From positions 1 to 62,624 of the forward strand of contig CBFDCR010000025.1 of NCBI GenBank assembly GCA_965603365.1: DNA of 62,624 bases. The letters are read 5' to 3'. Each line of letters starts with the position of its first letter. Within the stretch, counting starts at the first letter, position 1. Below the pieces are notes generated by a model. That model ran no database searches. It saw nothing but the letters and a program-made list of their open reading frames with translations, and had not been told where the DNA came from. The position numbers and the translations under genes were made by a program. Below are positions 23,475 through 34,662 of the stretch, one piece after another. The DNA comes from JAHELQ01 sp965603365. Lineage in GTDB: Bacteria > Acidobacteriota > Aminicenantia > UBA2199.

Positions 23475-26400
23475 ATGAAAGAAATAGCAGGAAAAAACAG
23501 TTTTAAATCACTCGTCGAAGTGATGCTGACAAAACAAGATGAAGAAAAACGGGGCATTGTTTTTATTAATGGTTCTCAAGAAGAGGAATTCTTGGCCTAT
23601 GCCGAATTGTACCATAGGGCCCTGAATATCCTCTATGATTTACAGAATCTGGGCTTAGAGCCGGGAGATGAATTGATATTTCAAATCAGCGACCACCGCA
23701 GCTTCCTTCTGGTTTTTTGGGCCTGCCTGATGGGAAAAATTATCCCGGTTCCCGTATCCGTGGGTACGAATGATGAGCATCGGTTGAAGTTAATGAATAT
23801 CCTGAAGACCTGCAGAAACCCTTATTTAATCATAACCAGGAAAAATAGAGAGAGGCTGGAATTTTTCATGACGGAGAAAAATCTGGCTAACATTTTCCAG
23901 GGTATGAATAGGGGGACCATATTGCTCGAAGATTTAAACGGAACGGGCCGGGGAGAGGTGCTTTACCCCCATGAGTCGGATATCGCTTATATCCAGTTTT
24001 CCTCAGGCTCTACCGGTGAAGCCAAAGGGGTAATGTTGACGCACAAAAACCTTTTAACGAATATTTCGGCCATACTGAAGGGCGGTGAGATTTGTGCGGA
24101 TGAGCAAACTTTAGGCTGGATGCCGCTGACCCACGATATGGGATTAATCGGTTTTCACTTAGCCCCCTTTGTCTTGAATATGGGGCAGTTTTTAATGATG
24201 CCGGAACTTTTTGTGAGAAATCCGTTACTGTGGCTGAACAAAATATCGGAACACAATATTGACATTACCTCTTCTCCCAATTTCGGTTATAGACTTTTAT
24301 TGAAAGCCTTTAAACCTGAATCATCCGAAAATATTGATCTATCCTCCCTGCGCTTGATTTTTAACGGCGCGGAGCCCATTTCAGCGGAATTGTGCCATGA
24401 ATTTCTCGATAAGATGGCGCCCCTTGGTCTAAAGAAAAATTGTATGTTTCCTGTCTATGGTCTGGCCGAAGCCAGTCTGGGGGTCACCTTTCCCAGGCCG
24501 GGCACCCCAATAACCGTGGTGGGCCTGAATAGGGACAGGCTGAAGCCCGGCGAAACGGTCGAAGAGAAGAGCGATGGGGTGGACAGGGTGGCCTTTGTCG
24601 AAGTGGGGACGGCGGTGGCTGACTGTGAGATCCGAATGGTGGATGATGAAGACAATGAACTGGAACAAGGCATGATTGGGAATATCCAGATCAGGGGGCC
24701 CAATGTTACCTCGGGTTATTACAATAATATCGCGGCCACGGCCAGAACCATCACCGGCGATGGCTGGCTGCGCACCGGGGATCTGGGCTTTTTCCGCCGC
24801 CGGCAGTTGGTGATAACCGGGAGGGCCAAAGATATCATATTTTGCAGTGGGAAAAATTATTATGCCCATGATATCGAACGGGTTGCCGAGGATCTCGATG
24901 GCATTGAGGAGGGTCGAATTGTATTTTGTGGGGTATACCGGCCGGAGCTGCGCTCCGATGAGGTGATCTGCTTTGTACTGTTCCGGCGAAAAATGGAAGA
25001 CTTCGTGGAACTCGCCCTCACCCTTAAACAACATATCCTGAGAAAGGTGGGCGTAGAGGTTCAAAAATTTATACCGGTGAAGAAGATTTTTAAGACCACC
25101 AGTGGGAAATTGCAGCGGTATAAGTTGAGGGAGTCCTATTTACAAGGTGAATACGATCAATCGCTTCGGGAAGTTGCCGATCTGTTAAGAGAAAAAGAGA
25201 AGGCCTCTGTACGATTTTTACCCCAGACGGAGATGGAGACCATCATCTCCGGTATTTGCCGACAGGTACTGGAGCGGGATGAAGTGAACCTGGTCGATAA
25301 TTTCTTTGATATCGGCGGCACCTCCTTACATCTGATGCAGATGAAAGAGCGGTTGGAAGATGCCTTGAACAGGACCCTGGATGAATTGGTTATTTTCAAA
25401 TATCCCACCATACGTTCCCTGGCCAAGTACTTGAGTCGCAACGGCAGAGACCGGGAACATCCTCTCCTGGCCCGGCCCGCCTATGATGTGAAGGGGCCTG
25501 GCAAGGATAACGGCCGGATCGATTTCCGGATAGCGGTGATCGGCATGAGCGGCCGATTCCCCGGTGCCGGGAATATAGATGAGTTCTGGACCAATTTAAA
25601 AGAGGGGCGAGATGCCGTTTCATTTTTTGTCGAGCAGGAGTTGTCGGAAGCTGCCGCCGCCGCCGACTCCCTGGAAAACCCAAATTATGTAAAGGCCAAG
25701 GGGGTGCTGGACGATACGGAATGTTTTGATGTCTCCTTTTTCGGCTATACTCCCAGGGAGGCAGAGACGATGGACCCCCAGACCCGCGTATTTCATGAAT
25801 GTGTCTGGGCTGCCCTGGAACATGCCGGTTACGTTCCCGGCAGTTATCCGGGCTTAATCGGTATTTTTGCCGGCGCCTCCCCCAATACCGATTGGCAGAC
25901 AGCCACCCATCCCGGTACGGGCGATTCGACCGAACTATTCTCCTTACTCCAGCTTAACGATAAAGATTTTATGAGTACCCGGGCCTCTTACCGGCTCAAT
26001 TTAAGGGGGCCCAGTTATACCATGTACACCGCCTGCTCAACATCCCTGGTGGCGGTTGATCTGGCCTGCAAGGCCCTGATCATCGGCGATTGCGATATCG
26101 CATTGGCGGGAGGTGTCTCGATTGCCCTGCCCGAAAAGAGCGGCTATATGTATCAAGAGGAGATGGTGTTCTCTCCCGATGGCCACTGCCGTGCCTTTGA
26201 TGCCGGTGCCAACGGCATTATTTTTGGCGACGGTGCGGCCATTGTGGCGCTCAAACGGCTGCCCGAGGCAGAGGCCGATGGGGATTTTATCTGGGCGGTA
26301 ATCAGGAGCTCGGCCATCAACAATGACGGCAGCCGCAAGGTCGGTTATTCGGCCCCCAGTATCGAAGGCCAGGCAGAGGTGATTCGCCGGGCTCATCATT

Positions 26401-29400
26401 TGGCCGGTGTGGAGGCAGAGAGCATCGGTTATGTGGAAACCCACGGCGCCGGGACGGCCATCGGCGATCCCATTGAAATCCAGGGCCTGACAGAGGCCTT
26501 TAATACGGCTAAAAGAGGTTATTGCCCAATCGGTTCGCTGAAGTCCAACGTGGGGCACCTGAATGTGGCTGCCGGGGCCGCCGGTTTAATCAAGACGATT
26601 CTGGCCTTAAAGCACCGTTTGCTTCCCCCCAGTCTGCACTTTGAGAAGCCCAATCCGAAGATCGACTTTGAAAATAGCCCCTTCTATGTCAACACAGAGT
26701 TAAAAGAGTGGCAGAACGGAAACCAGCCGCTGCGGGCAGGAGTCAGTTCCTTCGGCATAGGCGGCACCAATGCCCATGTCATTTTAGAGGAGGCACCCCT
26801 GCGGCAGCAATCTTCGGCCAGCAGGGATTTCCAGTTGATTTTACTGTCCGCCAAAAGCGAGTCTGCCCTGGACAGGAGCGTAAAAAGTCTGGCGGTATTC
26901 TTGGCGGAAAACCGCGGAATTCAGCCTGGGGATGTGGCTTATACGCTGCAAACCAGACGGGAGGCGTTTGAGTATCGCTGTGCCGCGCTGGGGGCCGACG
27001 CGGCTGGGGTGGTGGCGGCGCTGGAAAGCCGGAACCCGGACAGATTTTTAACTGCCCGCTCAAATGAAGAAGACCGACCCGTGGTGTTTATGTTTTCGGG
27101 GCAGGGCTCCCAGTATGTCAACATGGGGCTCGGTCTCTACCGGCGGGAGCCGGTATTTCGTGAGCATATGGACCGCTGTTTCGATCTCTTAGAAGAAATA
27201 ATGGGGGAAAATCCCAGGGAGATTCTTTATCCCGCCGATGATGCCGCGGCTAACGGGGTGGAGGGACAAATCGGTCGGTTTACCTACTCTTCGCCCTTAA
27301 AATTTGCCTTTGATTACTCCCTGGCAAAACTTCTCATACACTGGGGCATTTGTCCCGAGGCCATGATCGGTCACAGCTTCGGTGAATACGTGGCCGCCTG
27401 TATAGCCGGGGTGTTTTCCCTCGAAGATGCCTTGAGCCTGGTGACGCTGCGGGGGAATTTAATGCATGGCGCGCCCCAAGGGCAGATGCTCAGTGTGCCT
27501 TTATCGGAAGAGCGGTTGAAGGCAATATTAAACGGCAAGTTGTCCCTGGCTGCGGTGAATACACCCTCTATATGTCTCGTCTCCGGTCCGTCTAACGAGA
27601 TCCAGGAATTGAAAGAGTTGTTGGAAAAACAGGGGCATGAGTGCATTGTCTTACGGGTGCCCCGGGCCGCTCACTCCTGGATGATGGAACCCATTCTGGC
27701 ACCATTTGAAGAGAGGTTCAGGCAGATCCGGTTGCAGAAGCCCCAGATCCCCTACATTTCGGGATTAACGGGGACCTGGATAAGAGACGAGGAGGCAATG
27801 AATCCCGAATATTGGGCCCGCCATTTGCGGCAAACCATCCGCTTTGCTGATGGTATTGAAGAGTTACTGAGAGACGGCCGCCGGATTTTTATCGAAGTGG
27901 GGGCCGGGCGGGGACTCAGCCAGTTTGTCAACCTCCACCCCCGCAAAGGAGCGGGGCACCTGACCATGAACCTGCTGCGCCACCGCCAGGAGACCGTTGC
28001 GGATCTCGCCTATCTGCTCCACAAGATCGGCCGGTTGTGGGCCAACGGTAAAAAGATCGATTGGGATCGCTTCTATAGTGAAGAGCAAAGACAATTTATC
28101 CCCCTGCCCACTTACCCCTTTGAAAAGAGACGATTCCCCCTCAAGGCTAAGGCCGCTGACAGGAAACAGTCGGTAGAGCCGGCCGCCCCGCCTGCCCCGG
28201 CGGTAGAGAACAGGGTGTCGGCAGAGGAGAGTATGGACAAAATCAAAGCCCGGTTGAAGGGTATTGTGAATATCATTTCCGGTCTCGATGCCGATGAAAT
28301 CGGCGAGAACACCGAGCTCTTTTCCCTGGGTCTCGATTCGTTGATGCTCGTTCAGTTTAAAAAGAAAATAAATAAAAATTTCGGCATCGATATTGCCCTG
28401 GATGAATTCTTAATGGAGTTGACGACCCTGGCCAGGATTGCCGAATATATTGATGAGAAAATGCCCCGCAGGGTCGAAGAACCGGCCCCTCGACCGGCAG
28501 TTCCCGAAGATGCTTCCATCCAGGGTATCCTGGCCAAACAGCTTGAGATCATTGAGCGGGACCGGGAAATTATGAGTCGCCAACTGGATGCGATTCGCTC
28601 CCTATCGCTGCCGGCGGGCAAACAGCCCCCCACCGGGGTGGAGGCAAAACCGGACAGCGGGGAAAAGGAGGCGGTCAGCCGGTCACCCATCAATATACGG
28701 GCCATGAAGTTTGAACCGGACCGCCTCGACTCCCGGCAGCAGGAATTTGTGGAAAATTTTATCAAACGTTACAATGAGCGGACAGGCAAATCGAAAGAGT
28801 ACGCCCAAAGGGGGCGCAGCAAATTGTCGGACTGGATCAATTCCCTGAATTTTCGCCTGACCCTCAAGGATCTCCTCTACCCGGTGGTGTCTGCCCGCTC
28901 CGACGGTTCGAAGTTCTGGGACATCGACGGCAACGAATATATCGATATAGCCATGGGTTACGGCGTAAGCCTGCTGGGCCATCGCCCCCAGATCGTGACC
29001 GAGGCCATCGGCCGCCAGTTGGCCGAGGGATTTGAACTTGCCCCCCAGTCTGACCAGGCCGCAGAGGTGGCCGAATTGATTTGCCAGTTAACCGGGGCAG
29101 AACGGGTGGCCTTCGGTAATACCGGGACCGATGTGGTGATGGCGGCACTCCGTATTGCCAGGACCGTAACCGGCCGCCGTAAAATTGTCCGTTTTGCCGG
29201 TTCATACCATGGGACATTCGACGGTTTACTTGCCGAGGCCGATGAGCATGGAACGTTTCCCCTCTCCCCCGGCACACCCCAGGGAATGGTAGACGATACG
29301 GTGGTACTCCCCTATGGCTCTGCCGAATCCCTGGATGAAATCAGAAAGTTAGGAGACCGGTTGGCAGGGGTACTGGTCGAACCGGTACAAAGCCGCAAAC

Positions 29401-32400
29401 CCGGCTTTCAACCGGCAGACTTTTTGCAGAAGCTGCGCAAGGTGACTTCCGAGGTGGGGGCCGCTTTAATCTTCGATGAGGTGCTGACCGGCTTTCGTAT
29501 TCACCCGGGAGGGGCCCAGGAACATTTTGGCATCCAGGCAGATATCGTCACCTACGGGAAAATCCTGGGCGGCGGCATGCCCATCGGGGTGGTGGCCGGC
29601 AAAGCGGAATTTTTGGATGCCGTTGACGGCGGTCTGTGGAATTTTGGCGATACCTCATATCCCTCGAAGCAGCCTACCTTTTTTGCCGGTACTTTTTGCA
29701 AGCATCCCCTGTCGATGGCCGCGGCCCAGGCGGTTCTCTGCTATTTGAAGCAACAGGGGCCCGCTCTCCAGGAGAGAGTCAATGAAAAAACCCGTTATCT
29801 TGCCGAAACCCTGAACGAATTCTTCGACAGGGAGAATGTACCCATGCGGGTGAAGTTCTTCGGCTCCCTGTTCCGGTTTGAATCCTTCGGCAGATATGAC
29901 CTGGCCCTGCTGCCCATAGAGATGGATCTATTCTTCTACCTGCTCATGGAGAAGGGGGTCTACACCTGGGAACGGCGGGTCTGCTTTTTGTCGGCGGCCC
30001 ACAGCGATGAGGATATTGAGGCGATCATGGCGGCAGTAAAGAGGAGCATTCAAGAGCTCCGGCAAGGGGGATTTGATTTCAGTACCGTTGACGTGATATC
30101 GTTCCCCCTCTCCTCGGCCCAAAAACGGCTCTATATTCTGAACCAGATGGAGGGCGGCGAGAGGCCGTACCATGTGGTGGGGGCCATGAGAGTGGCTGGG
30201 AAACTGGATATTCGCAAGACCGAAGAGGTCTTTCGGCAGTTGCTGAAGAGGCACCGCAGTCTTCGAACGGGCTTTCAGATGCGAAACGACGAGGTGGTGC
30301 AGCGGGTAACCGATTCGGTAAAATTTTCTATTTCCCCGGTGAAAGTCGCCGAAGATCAGATCGGGGAATGGGTGCGGAATTTTATACAGCCCTTCGATCT
30401 GGCGAAGCCGCCGCTCATGCGCGCCGGCATGGCCCAATTGTCCCCCGATTCCCATCTGCTGGTGATGGATTTTCACCACATTATTGCCGATGGTTACTCC
30501 CTAAACGTCATAGCCCGGGATTTTGTCGGTCTGTACCAGGGGATGAAGCTGCCGCCCATAAAGATGGAGTATGAGGCGTATGTGGGCTGGGAAGAGGGAT
30601 ACCTGGCGTCAACTGAGTGTAAACGGCACCACTCTTTCTGGATGGAGAGATTTTCCGGGGAGCTGCCCCTGCTCAATTTACCCGCAGATTTCCCCCGTCC
30701 AGCCGAAAAGAGTTTTGACGGCAGTGTGTTGAGGCGCAAGATTGAGAAGCAGGAGACCGACCGCTTGAAGGAGTCGGCTCGGTCCCTGGGAGCCAGCCTG
30801 TACATGATTTTGTTGGCGGCCTACAATGTCCTATTGTTTAAGTTGACGGGCCAGGAAGATATCATCGTGGGCACACCGGTGGCGGTGAGGGATCACGGCA
30901 GTTTCGAGGCCGCTGCCGGTATGTTTACCAATACCATGGCTTTAAGAAATTATCCTGCCGCAGACAAGAGCTTCGAGGCGTTTTTGAGGGAGGTGAAAAC
31001 GAACTGTTTACAGGCCTATGTGAATCAAGATTATCCCTTTGACCTTCTCATCAATGACCTCGGAATTCGGCGAGACCTGAGTACAAACCCCCTCTTCAAC
31101 GTCATGTTCACCTTTGAAGACGCCAATGACCGGGTGATTAAAATCAAGGACCTCACCTTTACTCCCTATGATGTGGAACTCAATCGTTCGATGTTTGATT
31201 TCACCTTCGAGGCATTGGAGGAGGGAGGCTGTTTACGGCTCAATTTGACTTACGATACCCATCTGTTTAAAAAGGCCACCATTGAGAAATGGGTCGGCTA
31301 CTTTGGAAAAATCGTGGAACAGGTTGTCGAAAATAGACAGATACTGTTGGGCGGCCTGGAGATATTGTCCGACTCCGAGAGACACGAGATCCTGACGGTT
31401 TTTAACCGGACAAAAGCCGATTTTAATCGAAACAGAACCGTCTTGCAGATGTTTGAAGACCAGGTGAAGAAGACACCGAACCGGTTGGCCGTTGCCTGGG
31501 GAGACGAAAGATTGACCTATAGAGAACTCGATGAGAGGGCCAATCGACTGGCTGCGGCCATGAGGAAGAGGGGACTCAAACCCAATACCACGGCGGCGAT
31601 CTTGTTGGCCCGGTCGTGGAAGATCGTGGCCGGGATTTTGGGGGTTTTGAAGAGCGGCGGCGCATTTTTGCCCATGGACCCCGGCCATCCGCAGGGCAGG
31701 ATCGACTATATGTTGAAAGACAGCCAGGCCAGGTTACTCCTGACCCAGGAACATTTAACCGGTTTATTGACGTATGATGGCGATATGGTGGATGTCGACG
31801 ACGGGCGGCTCTATAAGGGGGCCAATAAGAATTTGCATGTAGCGGTACGCCCCCAGGATATGCACTACACGATTTATACTTCCGGCACCACCGGTAAACC
31901 CAAAGGCGTCGTGCTCAGCAGCGGCAATTTGCTGAACTATGTGACCTGGCTGACGAAGAAGATAGAGCTTAATGGCAGTGATAAAACGATATTGACATCC
32001 TCCTTTGCCTTTGATATGAGCTATACCGGCGTATATGGATCGCTGGTGAAGGGGGGTGAACTGCATATTTTGCCCCGGGACATCTATTTGTCTCCCGATA
32101 GGTTCCTGGATTACCTGGATCGGAATGATATTACCTGGATGAAATTGACGCCCTCCCTTTTCAGCATCATCGTCCACAGCAGCGATTTTTCGGCAGAGAA
32201 GTTTAAAAAACTGAGGTTTATCATGTTGGGGGGAGAGAAGATCAATGTAAAGGCTGTGGAGACGGCCCATCGGCTCTGCGGCAAAATCGTGTTCATGAAC
32301 CATTACGGCCCCACCGAAGCGACGGTGGGTTGTATCACCCAGTTTATTGACTTCGATCGCTTCCATGAATATAGAGAGATCCCCACCATTGGCCACCCCA

Positions 32401-34619
32401 TTGACAATACCCGGGTGTACATATTGGATAAACATATGAAATCGTCGCCGGTAGGGGCGGCCGGGCAGTTGTATGTGTCGGGGTTATCGCTGGCTAAGGG
32501 ATATTTGAATCGCCCGGAGTTGACGGCCTGCCGGTTTGTGGATAACCCGTTTGAGCCTGCCGAGAGGTTGTACGATACGGGCGATCTGGCCCGGTGGCTG
32601 CCGGACGGCAGAATCGAATTCCTGGGAAGGCTGGATGGACAGGTCAAGATAAGGGGATACAGGATAGAGTTGGGGGAGATCGAAAAGGAGCTGCTCAAAC
32701 ACAGGGAGATAAAGAAGGCCGTCGTCATAACCGCCTCCCCGGGGGAAGGCGGCGATCACTACCTGGTGGCTTACATTGTCGCTACAGGGGAAGTGAAGAC
32801 CGTTGATTTGCGCAAAGGCTTATCGGAGAATTTGCCCGACTATATGATCCCCGCCTACTTTGTCTTCCTAAAAGAGATTCCCCTGGGACCCAGCGGTAAA
32901 GTCGATACCCGGGCCCTGCCTGCCCCGGCAGTCGGACAAGTGGGGGATGATTTTCAGGCACCGGCAGATGAGGTTGAGCGGAAACTGGCACAAATTTGGG
33001 CTGCCGTCATTGGCATCGGTGAGGCACAAATCGGTGTAAATGCCGATTTTTTCCAGTTGGGCGGACACTCGCTGAAGGCCACCTTGATGGTGTCGAAGAT
33101 ATATAAAGAGATGAATATAAAGGTCCCGCTGGAGAGTGTATTCAGAACCCCCACCATAGGAGGCCTGGCAGCCTATATCAAGGCGGCTTCAGAGGTGGGG
33201 TATGCCGCCGTCGGGGCGGTGGAGAAGAGAGAGTACTACCCGTTGTCATCGGCCCAGAAGCGGTTGTTTATTCTGTGGCAGGTGGACAGGGATGGTACCG
33301 GCTACAACATGCCCAGTGTCATGTCCCTGGAAGGAAATCCCGACATGGCCAGGATTGAAGGCATTTTTAAGGGATTGATCCTGAGGCATGAGAGCCTGAG
33401 AACCTCGTTCCGATTAATAGATGAGCAGCCCGTTCAGGAGATCTATGAAGATGTGCCCTTCGGCATCGAATATTACGGTGCCGAAAATCTCGGCTCCAAT
33501 GGGGACGATGACCCGGAGAAGATCCTATTTGAGAAGGCAATCGGCCGGTTTATACGCCCCTTTGACCTGTCATTGGCACCGCTGCTGCGGGTCGGGGTAT
33601 TAAAATTGTCGCCGGAGAGGTATATCCTGATGGTGGATATGCATCATGTTATCTCCGACGGCCTCTCCGTCGGTATCCTGGTAAAAGAGTTTATTGCCCT
33701 CTATAAAGGCGAGGCGTTACCGGCATTGAAGAGCCAGTACAAGGACTATTCCCAATGGCAGTTGAGCGAGAGGGGTGATGAGTCCCTCAAGCTTCAAGAA
33801 CTCTACTGGCTGGAACGGTTCAGCGGGGAGATACCGGTCCTGGAGATGCCCCTCGACTTCCCAAGACCCGACAGGAAAGATTATACAGGGGAGAGCATCG
33901 ATTTTGTACTCGACAAAGAGACAGCCGGAAAATTGAATGAGTCGGCCCGGCAGACGGGGGCAACCTTGTATATGGTCCTGTTGGCCCTCTACAACTTGCT
34001 GCTCATGAAGTATACCGGTCAACGGGAGATTATAGTGGGCTCTCCCATCATCGGCAGGCCTCACCCGGATCTGCAAAGTATACTGGGGGTATTCGTGAAT
34101 ATGCTCCCCATGAGGAATCGGGCCGAAAGGGATCAGAATTTTAAGGATTTCCTGGAAGAGGTCAGGGAAAATGCCCTCAAGGCTTATGAGAACCAGGATT
34201 ATCAATTTGAGGAGTTGGTAAAGAATCTGAATCTGAAAAGGGATATGAAGCGCAACCCTCTATTTGACACGGTTTTCCAGATGGATAACATAGACCGGCA
34301 AGAGATCGACATAGAGGGTCTGAAAATTCTCCCCCACGATTTTGAATACAATAACTGCCAGTTTGACCTGATCTTGAGAGCCAGGGAGAGGGGCGATGTC
34401 ATCGACATGAGGTTAACCTACCAGACCGCCTTGTATAAGAAGGCAAAGATTGAAAAAATGATTGAGCGTTATCTGGAAGTCGTACGGCAGGTGGTGGCCG
34501 ACCCTGAAGTGAAGATCCGTGATATCAATATTTCCCACGATCTGATCCAGGTAAAGTCCAGGATTTCCCGGGATGATGGAGACGATTTTCTCTTTCACAA
34601 CCCGGCGGAATTACGGTGA
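23475..34619 (+). CDS. Hybrid PKS-NRPS 1: FAAL-ACP-KS-AT-ACP-AMT-C-A-PCP-C
   Basis: A 3714-residue synthetase that starts the assembly line. FAAL (1-580; FSSGSTGEAKG near 174) should load a fatty acid on an ACP (Ser about 616, GGTSL). KS (685-1105; TACSTSL, ETHGAGT, SNVGHL) and AT (about 1200-1515; GHSFGEY near 1300) add one C2 unit on the second ACP (GLDSL, about 1620). A PLP aminotransferase (about 1740-2200; YGKILGGGMP) converts the beta-keto group to an amine. C (HHIIADG), A (pocket code DMTKMGHVGK, close to Asp), PCP (GGHSL) and a complete second C (HHVISDG) follow. The order matches MycA of mycosubtilin apart from the built-in AT. Start ATG 23475 has GAGG six bases upstream. Confidence 0.93.
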   Translation: MKEIAGKNSFKSLVEVMLTKQDEEKRGIVFINGSQEEEFLAYAELYHRALNILYDLQNLGLEPGDELIFQISDHRSFLLVFWACLMGKIIPVPVSVGTNDEHRLKLMNILKTCRNPYLIITRKNRERLEFFMTEKNLANIFQGMNRGTILLEDLNGTGRGEVLYPHESDIAYIQFSSGSTGEAKGVMLTHKNLLTNISAILKGGEICADEQTLGWMPLTHDMGLIGFHLAPFVLNMGQFLMMPELFVRNPLLWLNKISEHNIDITSSPNFGYRLLLKAFKPESSENIDLSSLRLIFNGAEPISAELCHEFLDKMAPLGLKKNCMFPVYGLAEASLGVTFPRPGTPITVVGLNRDRLKPGETVEEKSDGVDRVAFVEVGTAVADCEIRMVDDEDNELEQGMIGNIQIRGPNVTSGYYNNIAATARTITGDGWLRTGDLGFFRRRQLVITGRAKDIIFCSGKNYYAHDIERVAEDLDGIEEGRIVFCGVYRPELRSDEVICFVLFRRKMEDFVELALTLKQHILRKVGVEVQKFIPVKKIFKTTSGKLQRYKLRESYLQGEYDQSLREVADLLREKEKASVRFLPQTEMETIISGICRQVLERDEVNLVDNFFDIGGTSLHLMQMKERLEDALNRTLDELVIFKYPTIRSLAKYLSRNGRDREHPLLARPAYDVKGPGKDNGRIDFRIAVIGMSGRFPGAGNIDEFWTNLKEGRDAVSFFVEQELSEAAAAADSLENPNYVKAKGVLDDTECFDVSFFGYTPREAETMDPQTRVFHECVWAALEHAGYVPGSYPGLIGIFAGASPNTDWQTATHPGTGDSTELFSLLQLNDKDFMSTRASYRLNLRGPSYTMYTACSTSLVAVDLACKALIIGDCDIALAGGVSIALPEKSGYMYQEEMVFSPDGHCRAFDAGANGIIFGDGAAIVALKRLPEAEADGDFIWAVIRSSAINNDGSRKVGYSAPSIEGQAEVIRRAHHLAGVEAESIGYVETHGAGTAIGDPIEIQGLTEAFNTAKRGYCPIGSLKSNVGHLNVAAGAAGLIKTILALKHRLLPPSLHFEKPNPKIDFENSPFYVNTELKEWQNGNQPLRAGVSSFGIGGTNAHVILEEAPLRQQSSASRDFQLILLSAKSESALDRSVKSLAVFLAENRGIQPGDVAYTLQTRREAFEYRCAALGADAAGVVAALESRNPDRFLTARSNEEDRPVVFMFSGQGSQYVNMGLGLYRREPVFREHMDRCFDLLEEIMGENPREILYPADDAAANGVEGQIGRFTYSSPLKFAFDYSLAKLLIHWGICPEAMIGHSFGEYVAACIAGVFSLEDALSLVTLRGNLMHGAPQGQMLSVPLSEERLKAILNGKLSLAAVNTPSICLVSGPSNEIQELKELLEKQGHECIVLRVPRAAHSWMMEPILAPFEERFRQIRLQKPQIPYISGLTGTWIRDEEAMNPEYWARHLRQTIRFADGIEELLRDGRRIFIEVGAGRGLSQFVNLHPRKGAGHLTMNLLRHRQETVADLAYLLHKIGRLWANGKKIDWDRFYSEEQRQFIPLPTYPFEKRRFPLKAKAADRKQSVEPAAPPAPAVENRVSAEESMDKIKARLKGIVNIISGLDADEIGENTELFSLGLDSLMLVQFKKKINKNFGIDIALDEFLMELTTLARIAEYIDEKMPRRVEEPAPRPAVPEDASIQGILAKQLEIIERDREIMSRQLDAIRSLSLPAGKQPPTGVEAKPDSGEKEAVSRSPINIRAMKFEPDRLDSRQQEFVENFIKRYNERTGKSKEYAQRGRSKLSDWINSLNFRLTLKDLLYPVVSARSDGSKFWDIDGNEYIDIAMGYGVSLLGHRPQIVTEAIGRQLAEGFELAPQSDQAAEVAELICQLTGAERVAFGNTGTDVVMAALRIARTVTGRRKIVRFAGSYHGTFDGLLAEADEHGTFPLSPGTPQGMVDDTVVLPYGSAESLDEIRKLGDRLAGVLVEPVQSRKPGFQPADFLQKLRKVTSEVGAALIFDEVLTGFRIHPGGAQEHFGIQADIVTYGKILGGGMPIGVVAGKAEFLDAVDGGLWNFGDTSYPSKQPTFFAGTFCKHPLSMAAAQAVLCYLKQQGPALQERVNEKTRYLAETLNEFFDRENVPMRVKFFGSLFRFESFGRYDLALLPIEMDLFFYLLMEKGVYTWERRVCFLSAAHSDEDIEAIMAAVKRSIQELRQGGFDFSTVDVISFPLSSAQKRLYILNQMEGGERPYHVVGAMRVAGKLDIRKTEEVFRQLLKRHRSLRTGFQMRNDEVVQRVTDSVKFSISPVKVAEDQIGEWVRNFIQPFDLAKPPLMRAGMAQLSPDSHLLVMDFHHIIADGYSLNVIARDFVGLYQGMKLPPIKMEYEAYVGWEEGYLASTECKRHHSFWMERFSGELPLLNLPADFPRPAEKSFDGSVLRRKIEKQETDRLKESARSLGASLYMILLAAYNVLLFKLTGQEDIIVGTPVAVRDHGSFEAAAGMFTNTMALRNYPAADKSFEAFLREVKTNCLQAYVNQDYPFDLLINDLGIRRDLSTNPLFNVMFTFEDANDRVIKIKDLTFTPYDVELNRSMFDFTFEALEEGGCLRLNLTYDTHLFKKATIEKWVGYFGKIVEQVVENRQILLGGLEILSDSERHEILTVFNRTKADFNRNRTVLQMFEDQVKKTPNRLAVAWGDERLTYRELDERANRLAAAMRKRGLKPNTTAAILLARSWKIVAGILGVLKSGGAFLPMDPGHPQGRIDYMLKDSQARLLLTQEHLTGLLTYDGDMVDVDDGRLYKGANKNLHVAVRPQDMHYTIYTSGTTGKPKGVVLSSGNLLNYVTWLTKKIELNGSDKTILTSSFAFDMSYTGVYGSLVKGGELHILPRDIYLSPDRFLDYLDRNDITWMKLTPSLFSIIVHSSDFSAEKFKKLRFIMLGGEKINVKAVETAHRLCGKIVFMNHYGPTEATVGCITQFIDFDRFHEYREIPTIGHPIDNTRVYILDKHMKSSPVGAAGQLYVSGLSLAKGYLNRPELTACRFVDNPFEPAERLYDTGDLARWLPDGRIEFLGRLDGQVKIRGYRIELGEIEKELLKHREIKKAVVITASPGEGGDHYLVAYIVATGEVKTVDLRKGLSENLPDYMIPAYFVFLKEIPLGPSGKVDTRALPAPAVGQVGDDFQAPADEVERKLAQIWAAVIGIGEAQIGVNADFFQLGGHSLKATLMVSKIYKEMNIKVPLESVFRTPTIGGLAAYIKAASEVGYAAVGAVEKREYYPLSSAQKRLFILWQVDRDGTGYNMPSVMSLEGNPDMARIEGIFKGLILRHESLRTSFRLIDEQPVQEIYEDVPFGIEYYGAENLGSNGDDDPEKILFEKAIGRFIRPFDLSLAPLLRVGVLKLSPERYILMVDMHHVISDGLSVGILVKEFIALYKGEALPALKSQYKDYSQWQLSERGDESLKLQELYWLERFSGEIPVLEMPLDFPRPDRKDYTGESIDFVLDKETAGKLNESARQTGATLYMVLLALYNLLLMKYTGQREIIVGSPIIGRPHPDLQSILGVFVNMLPMRNRAERDQNFKDFLEEVRENALKAYENQDYQFEELVKNLNLKRDMKRNPLFDTVFQMDNIDRQEIDIEGLKILPHDFEYNNCQFDLILRARERGDVIDMRLTYQTALYKKAKIEKMIERYLEVVRQVVADPEVKIRDINISHDLIQVKSRISRDDGDDFLFHNPAELR

Positions 34620-34662
34620 AGCAGGTCTGTGTAAATGCCAAATAAAAAATAAGGAAATTAAA

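Noticed and set aside
31764..32435. 223-codon open frame antisense to the synthetase 1 A domain, and similar long antisense frames across the synthetases
   Set aside because: They lie opposite strongly conserved catalytic domains, have no recognisable motifs, and follow from codon bias on the coding strand.
34573..34662. Extended start of the two-headed radical SAM protein overlapping synthetase 1
   Set aside because: The N-terminal extension is out-of-frame synthetase sequence; ATG 34663 has a good ribosome site and gives the natural N-terminus.
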